Shown: positions 36,049 to 48,045 of the stretch, in pieces
Position numbering within the stretch: the first letter of the stretch is position 1
Layout: each line of letters begins with the position of its first letter
Source: Armigeres subalbatus
Lineage: Eukaryota; Arthropoda; Insecta; Diptera; Culicidae
NCBI RefSeq assembly: GCF_024139115.2
Contig: NC_085140.1
Coordinates: 296,823,293 to 296,887,292 of the forward strand
Direction of reading: 5' to 3'
Length of the DNA stretch: 64,000 nt
Program-made: the position numbers and the translations under genes
The notes under the pieces: generated by a model
Seen by the model: the letters and a program-made list of their open reading frames with translations, nothing else
The model's database searches: none
Told to the model about the DNA's origin: nothing

Positions 36049-36264
36049 TGTAAGGGTGAGATATATTAGGAGTTGAGCAATCCACTTTTAGAGTGCATTG
36101 ATGACAGATATACAAATATCGTATAACGGTTTGGTTGCCAACACCAACTAGCAAAATAGCAAGCCATGACTTTGCCTCTCACCTCGTGGGACAACCAACG
36201 GAGTCGCACGCGCGATTAGACAGCACACCCCGTGATAGCTCGTTCGGCAGAACAAGGCCGCACA
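36049..36264 (+). repeat. Right LTR (216 bp)
   Basis: Begins TGTAAGGGTGAG and ends GCCGCACA, directly after the purine tract. Confidence 0.92.
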
Positions 36265-36774
36265 ATATCTTCCCACGAACTCATTCACTAATGGTGACAG
36301 ATGTCGGAAGATGATCTGGGATCTCACTTTGTAGGCGACATTAAGGATGGTGATCGTTCGAAAGTTCTCACACTCCAGCTAGTCGCCTCTCTTGTAGATG
36401 GGGCATATAACCCCTTCCTTCCACTCCTCCCGTAGCTGTTCAGTTTCCCAGATTCTGACTATCAGTTTGTGCAGGCAAGTGGCCAGCTTTTCCGGGCCCA
36501 TCTTTATAAGCTCAGCTCCGATATCATACTCACCAGCTGCTTTATTGGTCTTTAGCTGTTGGATGGCATCCTTAACTTCCCTCAAGGTGGGGGCTGGTTG
36601 GCTTCCATCGTCCGCTGAACTGACGTAGTCATTGCCTCCGCTGCCTTGACTTTCACTGCCTGTACTCTCAGCACCATTTAAATATTCCTCGTAGTGCTGC
36701 TTCCACCTTTCGATCACCACACGTTCGTCCGTCAAGATGCTCTCATCCTTATCACTGCACATTTTGACATTTTG

Positions 36775-36960
36775 GGGTCTATTTTTATGTCTGTCTGAAT
36801 CTTATATTAAGACTCGATTCTACTGAACCGATCGGCGTGAAAATTTGTATGCAGGATTTTTTGGGGCCACTCTGGGGGTATACTCTTAAGATGGTTCAAG
36901 ATCCCTCCTCGCTCTAGAAGAGGGGGCTCCCATAGAAATGAAAGACAAATTTCTACGTTT
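36775..36960. repeat. Dispersed repeat GTCTGTCTGAA type, copy 1
   Basis: GTCTGTCTGAATCTTA ... ACTGAACCGATCGGCGTGAA ... TTTGTATGCAG ... AAGATGGTTCAAGAT. The same ordered blocks recur at 60668-60785. Not assigned to a family. Confidence 0.6.
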
Positions 36961-36966
36961 TGCATG

Positions 36967-38908
36967 TAGGCTGACCATACGTACTGTATTTAACGGGACA
37001 GTCCTGTTTTTTAGACCTTTTTCCTACAAAAACCTACCTACAAAAACCTCAATTTGTCCCGTTTTTTAATTGATTCTCCCAAAGAGCTCCAAAATATTAT
37101 TCAAATTCAATATTTTATACAGTAATCTAAAACCAAATAGGTACAAAGAAAGTGAACGAAACCAATAAAAAAGTGTGAGTTATGTATTTTGCAAAGCTCG
37201 ACTTTCCTCAAGGTGTCTAACAGTTAATGACAACAGGTGATAAAGAGAGATTTTTCCATAAAGTTTCGAAGGCATTAAAATTTGGCAAATTTCATCAGCG
37301 GATTGAACGGAACCGATAACTTGACAGGCAAGTATATCCTGAGAATCAGGTCACGCCTCAACGTTAATAAAATTAAGTTCTGGGACAGACATTCTAATTT
37401 CCAGATTAAGTTTTTTTTTCTTGCGATGTAAGTAATTCTTTTTTTTTTTAATCTGGTTTACCATATATTTTTCAATCGTTTGATTATTTCCGAAACATTC
37501 AAAACCTTTCTGAATAATACTGAATATTTCAAAATCATCCACTGTGAAAGAAACGACGACAATAAAAAATAATTTATAATTATAAATTAGCTGAACAAAA
37601 TTGAGTTTAAGGCAGTTTCACCGAGGGAAAATTTGTTCGGATTTCGGTCCTCACGTACCTTACAGATCAGGCTAATTTACAGATCAAGAGCTTGTCTGCA
37701 TGTTTTGCTTCCAAATGTGTGGGTGGCCAGATTTGAAATACAATCCGGCAGAAATCTCCGAGAGTCCGAGCTGTAAACCAACCAATAAATTAGCCAAGAT
37801 TTGTTTTACTTTACACGACGAAATTGTATGAGCCCCGCCTTTTTGGAAGCATATGAGAACAAAATCAATGGACAAGATTTCCGAGGTGTAAGGCTACATT
37901 TAGTGTCATTTGAATCAATTCAGATCAAAAAGGACTGTAATTTGATTGGATTTGGCATTTATTCACATGCGCCAACAATATTCATAAAAATAATTAATAT
38001 TACATTTTATTCATGTTCTTTCCTTGTTGAGATTCTTGTTATTCTTATCCGCAGATTTCCCCTCATTTATATTAATGAAAAAGGGTTTCAGCACGATACA
38101 TCCATAATCCCAAGCTATTGCTCTTTTGCATTTGATTTTTGAATTTTTTTTTCTTAAATTATTTTTTCTTATCTCTCTAATACCCAGCCCAGCTTTAGGC
38201 AGGGTACTCTGACTATTTTTTGTTATTTTCAATTGACCATTCCCGTCAAAAATTGCTCTCGTTGTAATGTCTCAATCGACTCTTTGGATTTTTTTTCCGA
38301 AGAACTCATATTTTTTAAGCATTTAACTATTTTAAAAATCGAAAACACAAGCCGAAAAATTGCTGCACGTGTGAACCGCCCGGAATAATACACTCGATGT
38401 TCGTTCAGAATCAGCAAATGTTAGGCTTATCTTAAAAAAAACAGCACTTTTTAAAACAAAATTAAAATACTCAAAGGCGTCAAAAAATATGGGTTCGTTG
38501 AGAAAGTTGATTTAAAATATTTCAAAAAAAGAACCGATTGAGCGAATTAAAAAAATGACGGGCAAGGTCAACTGTTCAGAATTGGAAAAGTTCTTGATAT
38601 TGGTCAGTGATAAAATCCCTAATGTAGATGAAAATAAAATTTCAAAATTCCACATTTGTTTTGAAATATTTAAAAAATGCGTATTTTTTTCGTGTTTTTG
38701 TCCGCGCCCCTTTGAAGAGTGTAATATTTGTAGTTCAGCCTTTTTTCCACAACTAACTTAATACAATAGAAAGTTATGGTGGTGAATAATTCACTCTAAA
38801 AGTTTTAACTTTCCACAGCTCTTGATTTTTGTCACAAGGTTTTTGACATGTCCCGTTTTGCAAACACGTTTGTCCCTTTTGTTCACCGAAATGATCTTGG
38901 TCAGCCTA
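36967..38908. mobile_element. hAT-like element, complete, 1942 bp (copy A)
   Basis: Ends TAGGCTGACCATACGTACTG and TTGGTCAGCCTA. 8-bp flanks TTTGCATG and TTCGCATG (7 of 8 match). CGGGACAGTCC lies near the left end. No intact transposase; the 113-codon frame at 37801-38142 has no hAT motif. It serves as the reference for the disrupted copy B. Confidence 0.78.
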
Positions 38909-39916
38909 TTCGCATGTGAAGATTTGACACTTGCTCTGCAAACTAAGATCGAATCGCAGAGAAAAAGTTAAAACTTAATTTGTGAATACAAACTGAATGT
39001 TTGCGCTAACTAATTCATTATGTTTGAGACGAAGTTTGACGGGTCTGCTAGTATTAAATATTTATTAAATAGTCCAATTATTGAACTATTTCACCCACTG
39101 GTACATATTAGATCATTTCTCCCTACATTCTATTCTACATGAACTAAATTTCAGGAACAGTGACCACGCGATTGAATACTCTAAGGAAACGTAATGGTTG
39201 TAAATTCGAAGAATAGAGCATAGTAACCATTCAAGAACGATCGCTTCGTACCCTTTTCCAGGGCACAGAGTGAGTACACTGTCGAACGTTCTCAGACTTG
39301 CTGGCAGGACGCGCCAGTGCAACAATGCCGAGTCAATCGTCAATACGACGACGACTACTACTTCGCATGCAGTGACCAGTTGAAACCAGCTTGCGCCATC
39401 ATGTTGTATGGTCCCGGGAATACTACACGATGTTCGGCGCAGCCGTACCTAACAGTCATGTGTGGGGCACTGATGATGACCCATCCATTGGGATAATTCA
39501 TATAAAACTGCCACTACGGCGTGGAGACTGACGGAGATGCTTAAGTGCCTGATGTGAGTGAAGACTAACTGCCGTTGTCGCGTAAAACGATGATTAATGG
39601 ATGCTGTGCTGCTGACCCGATCCCGGCGACCGCTCCTACATGCTGTGGTGTAGTTCATTATCAATTACGATTACGGCTAAGCAGCAGAAGCAGCAGCCGA
39701 ACGATCTCACTGTCAAGAGCAACGACTATCATGGGGGTGTTCGGTTCGGAGAAAGCCGGGCATCAGAGAGTGGCGGTGCTCTGAGATGTTGCTCCTTCTC
39801 AGGGAGGATCCCAATATGCAAATCAGCTCAAGATTCATTCGCAAAGAGTCAGTGAGAAATGGTAGACTTACTTTTCTGAGCCTTTCTAAACCAGAAGTGT
39901 CTGAAGGGATGATGAT

Positions 39917-40165
39917 CTTCTTCTTCTTCAATGGCTCTACATTCCAACTGGAACTTAGCCTGCTTTTCAACTTAGACTTCGTTTTGCATTTCCTCCGTTA
40001 TCAATTGAAAGCTTTGCTATGCCCGTCAATGAGTATGTATCTTATGTGGGAAGTACAATGGATACCCTATGCCCAGGGAGCTGAGACTCGACATCCTTGG
40101 TCGGACAGAGAATCGAACTAACCATCTCCGAATTGGCAATCCTACGCCTTTGCACGCAAGGATAA
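39917..40165 (-). mobile_element. tRNA-derived SINE, second family, upstream of the host-gene promoter
   Basis: Minus-strand B-box-like TTAGTTCGATTCTCTG near 40115, GGGTATCCATTGTACTTCC body, tail TTGGAATGTAGAGCCATTG then GAAGAAGAAGA. Best-preserved copy of the three; it ends about 285 bases before the TATA box. Confidence 0.72.
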
Positions 40166-40448
40166 CTGGAGATCCCTGATGATAGGGATGATGATAGACA
40201 AATAAATATGTATGTTGACCATTAAATTAAATTTTTTAATTACAACTGTGGTAGGTGCCACGACGTCGCAATAACTTGAAGAGTATGTTTGCAGCTAGCA
40301 AAAATTTCAAAATATCTTCGATACAATAAGGATTCTAGAGAAGCATCCATAGTGAGAACGCTCTCCAGAATCATTCATTCATATTCTACGCGTACTCTCT
40401 TGGTCAGTGGTCGTTATCAATGAGTGGTCACAAATACATCCCTAGTGG

Positions 40449-40490
40449 TTATAAATTCCGAACTCGGGATGAACTCCGATTTAGTTGCCT
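40449..40490 (+). promoter_or_regulatory. Putative core promoter (TATA and initiator)
   Basis: TTATAAATT at 40449-40457 and an initiator-like ATTTAGTTG around 40483, about 33 bases apart. A 190-base leader follows before the ATG at 40676. Confidence 0.45.
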
Positions 40491-40675
40491 CTGGAGTTTA
40501 AGCGAAGCACGCGAGAACAGCAGCTGGGGATTTACCAGCCCCGGCGAATAGGAAACAGGTCAGCCAACCCGTCAGTGGTCGTTGCGTGGATTCCGAAAAG
40601 CTGTACCTTGGATCCTGTATAGGAGCTAAGATTGTGATAAAGTGATAGAAAATCCCGAGCTCAAACAACCAAAAA

Positions 40676-40757
40676 ATGGCAAACTCAGTGATAAGTCAAG
40701 TCATGCTCGCGGCGTTTCTAGTGTTCGCAGTGGAGCAGTATTCCGTCTCAGCAAATG
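40676..40757 (+). CDS. Exon 1 of a secreted protein, probably the endonuclease: signal peptide
   Basis: Seen: ATG in a good context (AAAAAATGG) encodes 27 residues, MANSVISQVMLAAFLVFAVE followed by QYSVSAN. It has a short polar start, the hydrophobic core VMLAAFLVFAV and a small-residue cleavage site (VSA|N). The frame is followed at once by a splice donor G|GTAGTT leaving phase 1; reading through would stop six codons later. Inference: the next phase-1 acceptor with family homology on this strand is at 62809, where the mature part of a DNA/RNA non-specific endonuclease begins, a protein that needs exactly such a leader. The link spans 22 kb and is not proven; another secreted gene could own this exon. 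Confidence 0.55.
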
Positions 40758-42131
40758 GTAGTTGTCTATTTTGATTCGCCAATTATTGGTCAAGCCCCTC
40801 GAGTCGTCTAAAAAGTGGGTGTGTTCTAGAAAATGGTGATCCTCATATGTGGCGAATCATGCCACCACGTTGACGTGCCGAACCGAGAACGATCTCAGGA
40901 AGTGCAAATGCAATTTTCCAATAACAGCTCATCAAACTAATTGTGTGCGATTGTTAGTGTCATAGAACTTGTGTGTGACGTATCAGAAAAATGAATCTCC
41001 CAACTTTTACAAAAAACGTGCTCTTGATTGACTGCCAGCAACAGCGGTTGGCGCGTTACAAATTAAGCTCCGACAAATCAGCTGCGGTAGTCCTATGCGG
41101 AGGAAGATGAAGACTATGCGCCACCGTTGAGTTCAGTACACAGCCAGATCAGATGCCGCGAACTGTGATAGCATCTCGTCGCGCCGCCCGGGCCGGCCGA
41201 TGATGATGGTTGATTGTGGCGAAGAAAAATGTTGTATACACACAAATCGCAGGCAGGCGGACATCCATCGACAAGTGGTGGCACTAAGGTCAAATGAAAA
41301 ACAATTTGTGTAAAGTGAACCCACATTAAAGTGCTTAAATATAACAAAGAAACGTAACGAGGCGTTATTACAGTTTCAATCTGTAAAGCTGGGTTGAGAG
41401 GATTGTTGTGCTTAGGATAGTAACAGGTGTAATCGTGGTGCTGAAGCTAGTGGAGTATGTACTCGAGAACTGAATGTGCCATTCTCAGAACAAAACCGAT
41501 GTGGGATGGAGTGTCATGTAAATTGAATATCGTTGATGCACTTAGAGCTATTACATGTCAGATCAATGATAAGGGTGCAGCGGCGAATGAACATAAATAT
41601 CTTCATCTTATGTAACGGTGTTACATATTATGTTGCACAGTTCAAAAATTTGGAAACTCCGTCATTACTCGGTTTTATTTTTGCAACACTTTTCTGTGTA
41701 GGCTGACCATACGTATCATATTTAACGGGACAGTCCCGTTTTTTAAACCTTATTGTGCTGTCCCGTCGTATTTTAAAAAATACTCAATTTGTCCCGTTTT
41801 TTCATTGATTCTTTAAAAGAGCTCTTAAATATTATTCAATATTCAAACAAACTCAATATTTTAGCAGAGATCCAACAGCAAATACAAAGAAAGTGGACGA
41901 AACTTATAAAAAAGTGGTAGATGTTATGTTATTTGTATTGCTTTTAGGAAAATGCTATCTATGCCGATATGTTTCTTCCAATGATCGACTTTTATTGGTT
42001 TTAAACAAATAATGTCAAGATTTTTTTTCATTCCAATAATTATTTTTTCTGGACATTAAAATTTGGCAAAATTCATCAGTGGACTAAACAGAACCGGTAA
42101 CTAGGTATGCAAGTATTTTCAGGGAATCAGG

Positions 42132-42274
42132 TTAACGAGCCTGGATTACAAACAAAGAGACGCAATACTCCTACCTTTAACAACCTTGTGCTCGATTGGA
42201 ACAACCGATTTGACAGCAAATGCGCTGTTCCAATTTTGACACTTCATCTCTTTGTTATGAGTGCAGCCTCTTTA
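42132..42274. mobile_element. MITE, 143 bp, inside hAT copy B
   Basis: Flanked by AATCAGG at 42125-42131 and 42275-42281. Imperfect ends GAGCCTGGATTACAAACAAA and (inverse) GAGGCTGCACTCATAACAAA. Copy A shows the empty site GAATCAGGTCACG. Confidence 0.7.
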
Positions 42275-43153
42275 AATCAGGTCATGTCACGACTCACACT
42301 GGGGCAGCCCTGGTTCAAACATGGAATAAACCTCTCAGTCATTGGAATGATTAAATTGACCATGGGTGTCTTTAGCGAAGTTTTAATATACATCAATGCC
42401 GACATTTTGGTCAATATTCATCATTTTTAGCGATAATCGCATAAAAGTCCCATACGCCAAATTGGCCAAACAGCGTTTTTAAAGTGTGATTTCTTCAGAG
42501 AAGTTGTTTGTCAGTTAATTTAGATGAACCTTGGTAAAAATATCAAATTTCCAGAGTCTACTGTGATGATTTATTTGGTTATTTTGAAAAGAAAGACCAA
42601 AAAATGAAATTTGATCGGTAATTGTACTTTTCCGACACTTTTACTACTGGATATTATTCAAAATCATAGATATTGGTAAAATACATGATTCGTGGCGGTT
42701 ATCCAGTTAGAAAAAAATATTTTTGGCGATTAATCGTGGAAAAAAGGCTAATTTATGGTATTTTTCACATATGCTGATTATGCGATGGGGCAGAGACGGG
42801 CAGCTGTTTTAATCGGCAATTAATAGAAAAATTCATGCCCTTTCAAACAAACACTTTCCCAAAGACATGATATTCGATGATTTTTTTCAAAATTCATTTT
42901 ATTGAATGCCAGTACTGATGCTATAAAAAATACCTCCTAATGATTTTCGATTAGTTAGGAGGGTAAAAAATTGTACAGCACGGTACGATGAAAAAAAATT
43001 AAAATTTGCATCGCTTTTGTTTAACATATATTTAAGAACTAATGAAATATTATTATTGCCCCTCTGGAAGATAAAGTTTGTAAGACATATTCATATCGAA
43101 TTAGAAGAAAATAAAAAAGAAATGATATGGACATTTCATTTAGTTTTTATATA

Positions 43154-45491
43154 AGGTACACTGGGGGAAGTGGAAAAGGATAAATTGATAGTGCATGTTT
43201 GAATTAGTGTAAAACCAGTTTAAATGATTCAAATGCGTTCAATCAAAATGGGCTATCAAAAACAGTCAATTTTGCACCAACTGTGCGGTAATTCATATAA
43301 TTTTGGTCGCTTGAAATTTATGGAAAAAGATTTTAAAATTAGGAGTTGTTTTTCCACTTACCCTAGTGAGATGGGGTAAGTGGAAAACCCATGTTACCTT
43401 GACCTTCAATAGTGATTAGTAGTTACATATAACTAAAATCAATACGATAATTGCTCTGAGTACCTTTGTGGAATGATTTCATTACCCTAATGGAATAGAT
43501 CCTCAAGGAATTCTCGTAATAGCTAGTGGAGGGCTGGTTTTGCCTTCTCGAACACTAAGTGTACGTAAAGTCTATATGTTCGCCCCAAAGATGAACTTTT
43601 TAAAGGAAAAATGGGGCTTACAGGGTTATAAACTAATCAACTTAGTTTAACGAATTGAGATGATGTCTGTATGCGCGTATTTGTATGTATGTGTGTGCGT
43701 AAAGCACGTACAAAATTATCAGCTATTTTTAAGCACTTGTCCTTAACCAATTTGTTCGCAAAAAAAAATCCATTCTACATCGAAACTTGTTATGAATAAA
43801 AATTAATGTGAATTATACAATTTATTTACCTATCAGTGCTATTTATAACTTTCTTATACATTTTTTTTTTCATATGTAAAACATGTGACAGGTATCAATA
43901 CCGATAGGTGGATTAATCAGGCATTTTCTCATTTATATGAGTCCAATCACCACTGGAATCACAATGATAACAAAGAAGGAACATATTAAGATTCACAGCT
44001 ATCGAAATAAACCCTAGAGGGAAGAAAATAATAGCGTAATTAGAACATTATCCACTTCCCCCGCAGAGCTTGATACCTGGGGTAAGTGTAAAATCTTTGA
44101 ATTATTTGCTTTCTTGGTACAAACCGCTACGAAGTGAATGGGATTAGTTTAATTGTATTATAATGGTCACCTGTGATATAAATTCAATTGAAAAAAGAAC
44201 AATTGATGCAAATAAGAATTGATTTTATGAATGCAAAAATCAACTTTTCACGAAACCTAAAATTAAAGTTCAAGCGTTAACCGTGTTAGTGTATGTATTA
44301 TACAAATTTCAACATAGTATTAGTGTGAGCATCGTAGTATATAATTGCATAATGTTATGATGTGGTAAAAACAGTAAAGTAGGGTATCTGTTCCCATATT
44401 AATAACAGCCCGTCTATTAATCCCAACCGTCGATAAACCTAATAAAAAATCAATTTATTTACAATTTCTCACACCGTATGTACACAATAATGGATGGAAC
44501 ACATTCATGCATGTTTGGAATATTATTCAAGATTTTGTTTGTGTAATGTTTTAATTCACAAGAATCAAATTATTAAAAGATAAAATTAGAAAGCACTTTT
44601 ATTTGCATTTTCCTACCTTCGAACTGATGGTTTGATGCACTGCTCGATTGCTACTGGCAGATTCATCTGTTTTCACGCCGTTGTTTTCCACTCAATTTCG
44701 GGCTAAAACAATTCTATCCCTTCAAAATTCACTTCACAGCACATAAAGCACATCACATTTTCACTATGAATATAATTATATTTTAAAATCAACGCGATTT
44801 CCTATAGTTTGATATAGGTTTCTTTCGAACAACGTCTCAATTATCCTTGTCCGTATTCCAAACTGTTTACATGGCTGGCAGTATCTGCAAGGGTTGCCGA
44901 CCAACATTTTTAATTAAAAAAATGCTTGAATGAACTTTCATTGTGAAATTCAACTCTTATGTTTGTAAAATAAATTATATCCAAAAGATAAATTATGACA
45001 AACAAAAAATTGAAATGATAAGATGGAAAACTGCAACAAAAACAGCAATTTTGTAATTATATTTCAACTCAAATACAAAATATTGAAGAATTCGGCATCA
45101 CTGCAATCATATCGTCACGTATACACACATGTAATAGTGTTCGTATTTTATGTTGGAAACAGTATTATTGATATAGGTACAGGCATAGGATTAACTGTTT
45201 TTGAATTTTATTGAAATAGGTGCATGGCGGTGATGATGTTTTTTAGCTAAATACTTCTATAATGTGATGAAAATTTCATTTTTGAAGTTACCAAATTGTT
45301 TTCAATTAAAAATTACATGAGCCGAGCATAATTATTCACATGTTTCTTGATTATTGGGTGAGAAATCAATGCGTTTCATATGCGCATTGCCTTATTGTTA
45401 TTGATATAGGAACATATACCCTATGTACAATTCAAATTTTTTGAGTCGATTTTTACACTTACCCCCTTTTTCCACTTCCCCCAGTGTACCT
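43154..45491. mobile_element. TIR element, 2338 bp, TA-flanked
   Basis: Ends AGGTACACTGGGGGAAGTGG and CCACTTCCCCCAGTGTACCT, inside TA duplications. A hairpin TTTTCCACTTACCC / GGGGTAAGTGGAAAA near 43350-43390 repeats the sub-terminal motif. No transposase was found. Confidence 0.75.
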
Positions 45492-46329
45492 TACTAAACA
45501 ATTGAATACCAGTATGGAAGTAAGCAGAGGGGGGACCAGGGATGCCAGATGATATTTTCAAATGTCTTCACAGTCGTTTAAAAATGTCTTCAAATGTCTT
45601 CAATATTAAAATTATGATTATTATCAGCGAAAAACTTCAAAATCAAATTGGTTTGTAAATTTATCCATCTCCTTGTTTATGTATATGTGTATAACGAGTT
45701 TCCCCTGAATTTTTTACTGAGTATTTGGTTTAAATTCCACCGGATTTTTTAACTGAATTTCCACGTGGGATTCTTCCAAATTTCTTATTAAAGAATAGGC
45801 AAATTTAATAAGAATCTATCCCAGAGTGCGCTGCGTTAGATTGAGTGAAACCGGCTTGTTTACATTCTAGTTTGAATTTTTGATCATCAAAATTATCTCA
45901 ATATTTATTCAGCATACCTTCATTTTCCATTGGCTGTGGTTTTTTCTATCGCTTATGTTTCTACTCTGACCAATCATGTGTGATTTTGATCGAAATTAAA
46001 AAATCCGGGAGTTCATAACCTTTGGTCCGGATCGACATTTTTTCAAATTACTCTCGAAAATTGTATGTAACAGCTTACCGGATTGATGTGGATTTCAAAG
46101 AAAAAATAATTTATCATCAATTTCCATAGTTTCTGATCGCCCAAGACGTGTATTTTGATCAGAAAATCAAAAAATGTTCGTCTTTGCCATGTTTCCCTTG
46201 GATTATTTTTACACCCATCACGTTTTTCATAGTTTTTAAACTGACTACCAGATGTCGAAGCGATCGCTAAGTTTCAAATAAATTTGCCTATACCCTGTAG
46301 AAATTCAAAACTTATTGTGAAATACTCGA

Positions 46330-47340
46330 AGAAACATCCAATTTTCTGAATTAACTTACGGATAAAATTGTGGAGCAATTTCCGGATAAATTCCTGATGG
46401 AGCTTCTTCCTACTTTTACGAATTTCTTCTGGATGGTGCTTAATAAAGAACTATCCCGAGGAATTCCTGTTGGAACATACAAAGGACTTACTGAAGCAAC
46501 TTCCAGAGAAATTGGAGGATTTTCAGGAGGAACTTGAAAAGGAATTCCTGTAGAAAGTTCACGATGAATTCCGGAGGTTTTTTTTAACTTTGTTTGAGTG
46601 CTTTTTCTTTATTGTTAGAGTCCATCACTGAAAAATTCCGGAGGGATTTTCTGGAGGAATTCCTGAAGGGTTTCCTGATGAATTTCTGAAGCATATTACT
46701 TAAAGAATTTTCAATGATATTCCTGAAGAAACTTCCGAATTTTTTTTTTGAGGTAATTCTGGATGAATTCTTGGAGGAACCTCTTGAGGTATTACTGTAT
46801 AAGTTTCCGAAAACAATCCTTGAGGAAATACCAGATAAATTCCATAGTATACTTCCGGAGGCATTCTTGGATAATCTTTTGGCAACATTCTTGGAGAATC
46901 TTTCGGCATTATTCATGGAGAATCTTTCAAAGGAATTCCTGGAGAAACTTCCGAAGGAATTCATGGAGGAACTTCCAGAGGGATCCCTGGAGGAGTTTCC
47001 GTAGGAATTCCTGGGGAACTTTCGGAAGAATTTCTGGACTACCTGCTGGAGGAATTCTTGGATGTACTTTCGCAGAAATTCCTGGACAATCTTACGGAGG
47101 AGCTCTTAGAGGAAACTACAAAGGAATTCCTGGAGGATTTTTCGGAGAAATCCCTGAAACTTTAGGACAAATTCCTGGATGAACTACAGAAGGAATTTCA
47201 GAAAGAATAGAAGAACGATTTTTTGGAGAAATTCATTTTGGAGAGATTCATAATTCTCAAAGAAAATACTGGAAGAATGTCCAAAGATATTTCTAGAAGA
47301 ATTGCCAAGGAATTCGAGGAAGAATTTAACGTAAGAGTGT
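46330..47340. repeat. Degenerate 12-15-bp minisatellite inside the 3.1-kb hAT-like element
   Basis: Repeated variants of TTCCTGGAGGAATTCTTGG and ACTTCCGAAGGAATTCCTGG. Open frames of 95-140 codons on both strands come from the repeat period being a multiple of three. Confidence 0.75.
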
Positions 47341-47528
47341 AACAAGTTTCTTATGAATTTTCTACTGAGCCTTTTAATAAAATTCCACCGAAATTGTTTG
47401 TGGAATTTCTCTGAATTTCTGTTAAGAAGATTTTCCTGTTCAATCAAAGTTAATTGCCTATTTCCGGAGATTAAACCACCCGACTTGGACATTAATTTAC
47501 AATGTTGTGAAAACCCATATGTGAATAT

Positions 47529-48045
47529 GTACATTATGTGGAAGATACTGATTTGAAAAATGTATTGGAGGTAACCACTTTCCCTTCGATGGAACTCGAA
47601 CCCACGACCCTCAGTACGCTAGACTGGTGCTTTAACCAGCCACAACCTAGCGGCTACTGAATGAGCTCGAGATTCCCAAATTGAACGCATTGTACATTAT
47701 GTGGAAGATACTGATTTGAAAAATGTATTGGAGGTAACCACTTTCCCTTCGATGGAACTCGAACCCACGACCTTCAGTACGCTAGACTGGTGCTTTAACC
47801 AGCCACAACCTAGCGGCTACTGAATGAGCTCGAGATTCCCAAATTGAACGCATTGTCAAATCACTCGCAAGCCGCTAGGTTGGAAAGGCCGACGGAGGTC
47901 CTTCGTAGCTTAGTTGGTTAAACCACCAGTCTAGCGTACTGAGGGTAGTGGGTTCGAGTTCCATCGAAGGGAAAGTGGTTACCTCCAATACATTTTTCAA
48001 ATCAGTATCTTCCACATAATGTACATATTCACATATATGAGTTTT
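47529..48045. mobile_element. tRNA-Ala-like SINE cluster: two minus copies in tandem, one plus copy
   Basis: Minus copies at 47529-47691 and 47692-47854 (163-bp period, near identical); plus copy from about 47862. In the plus copy 47899-47971 folds as a 73-nt tRNA-like cloverleaf. It has acceptor TCCTTCG/CGAAGGG, an exact A box TAGCTTAGTTGG, an anticodon loop CTAGCGT (AGC, alanine type) and a B box GGTTCGAGTTC. It is followed by a shared tail TTACCTCCAATACATTTTTC, so it is a SINE head rather than a free tRNA gene. Confidence 0.7.

Larger units (their letters stand above)
33680..36264 (+). mobile_element. Non-autonomous LTR retrotransposon, 2585 bp, with satellite interior
   Basis: Seen: direct 216-bp LTRs at both ends and a 5-bp duplication ATATC at 33675-33679 and 36265-36269. 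A primer-site-like TTTGGCGATCCGGCCAGG lies right after the left LTR, and a purine tract GAGAGAAGAAGGGGAA right before the right LTR. The 2.15-kb interior has no gag or pol frame. Instead it carries a 62-63-bp tandem array (33940-34960), a nested MITE and AT-rich filler. Known: TRIM- and LARD-type elements move with enzymes of autonomous relatives. It sits inside the RTE-like LINE and is younger than it. Confidence 0.9.
32735..36765 (-). pseudogene. RTE-like LINE reverse transcriptase, split by an LTR element
   Basis: Seen in two pieces. 36270-36765: ERWKQHYEEYLNGAE, AIQQLKTNKAAGEYDIGAEL, LREEWKEGVICPIYKRGD, then a nonsense codon where a sense codon is expected. 32735-33674: ADFVNGRSTTDQIFTVRKIL, HLLIDFKAAYGSVDR, GLRQGDELSCLLFNIVLEGV, the catalytic CFADDMDIVG box (near 33266) and EEFVYLGSFLTADNN. 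The two join in frame when the LTR element and one ATATC copy are ignored, which proves one original gene. The C-terminal tail is cut at about 32735 and the 5' half, including the endonuclease, is missing. RTE clade is inferred from the endonuclease and tail of sister copies and from the lack of RNase H. Confidence 0.78.

Noticed and set aside
37801..38142. 113-codon frame as hAT transposase
   Set aside because: No hAT dimerisation block or catalytic motif; the homologous region of copy B at 52150-52450 does not keep the frame.
46584..47182. Frames of 96-139 codons in both orientations
   Set aside because: Low-complexity products of GGAATTCC-type repeats inside a hAT-like element.
47899..47971. 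Free tRNA-Ala (AGC) gene
   Set aside because: The cloverleaf is good, but the D stem is weak and the unit recurs with a shared non-tRNA tail, so it is a SINE head.
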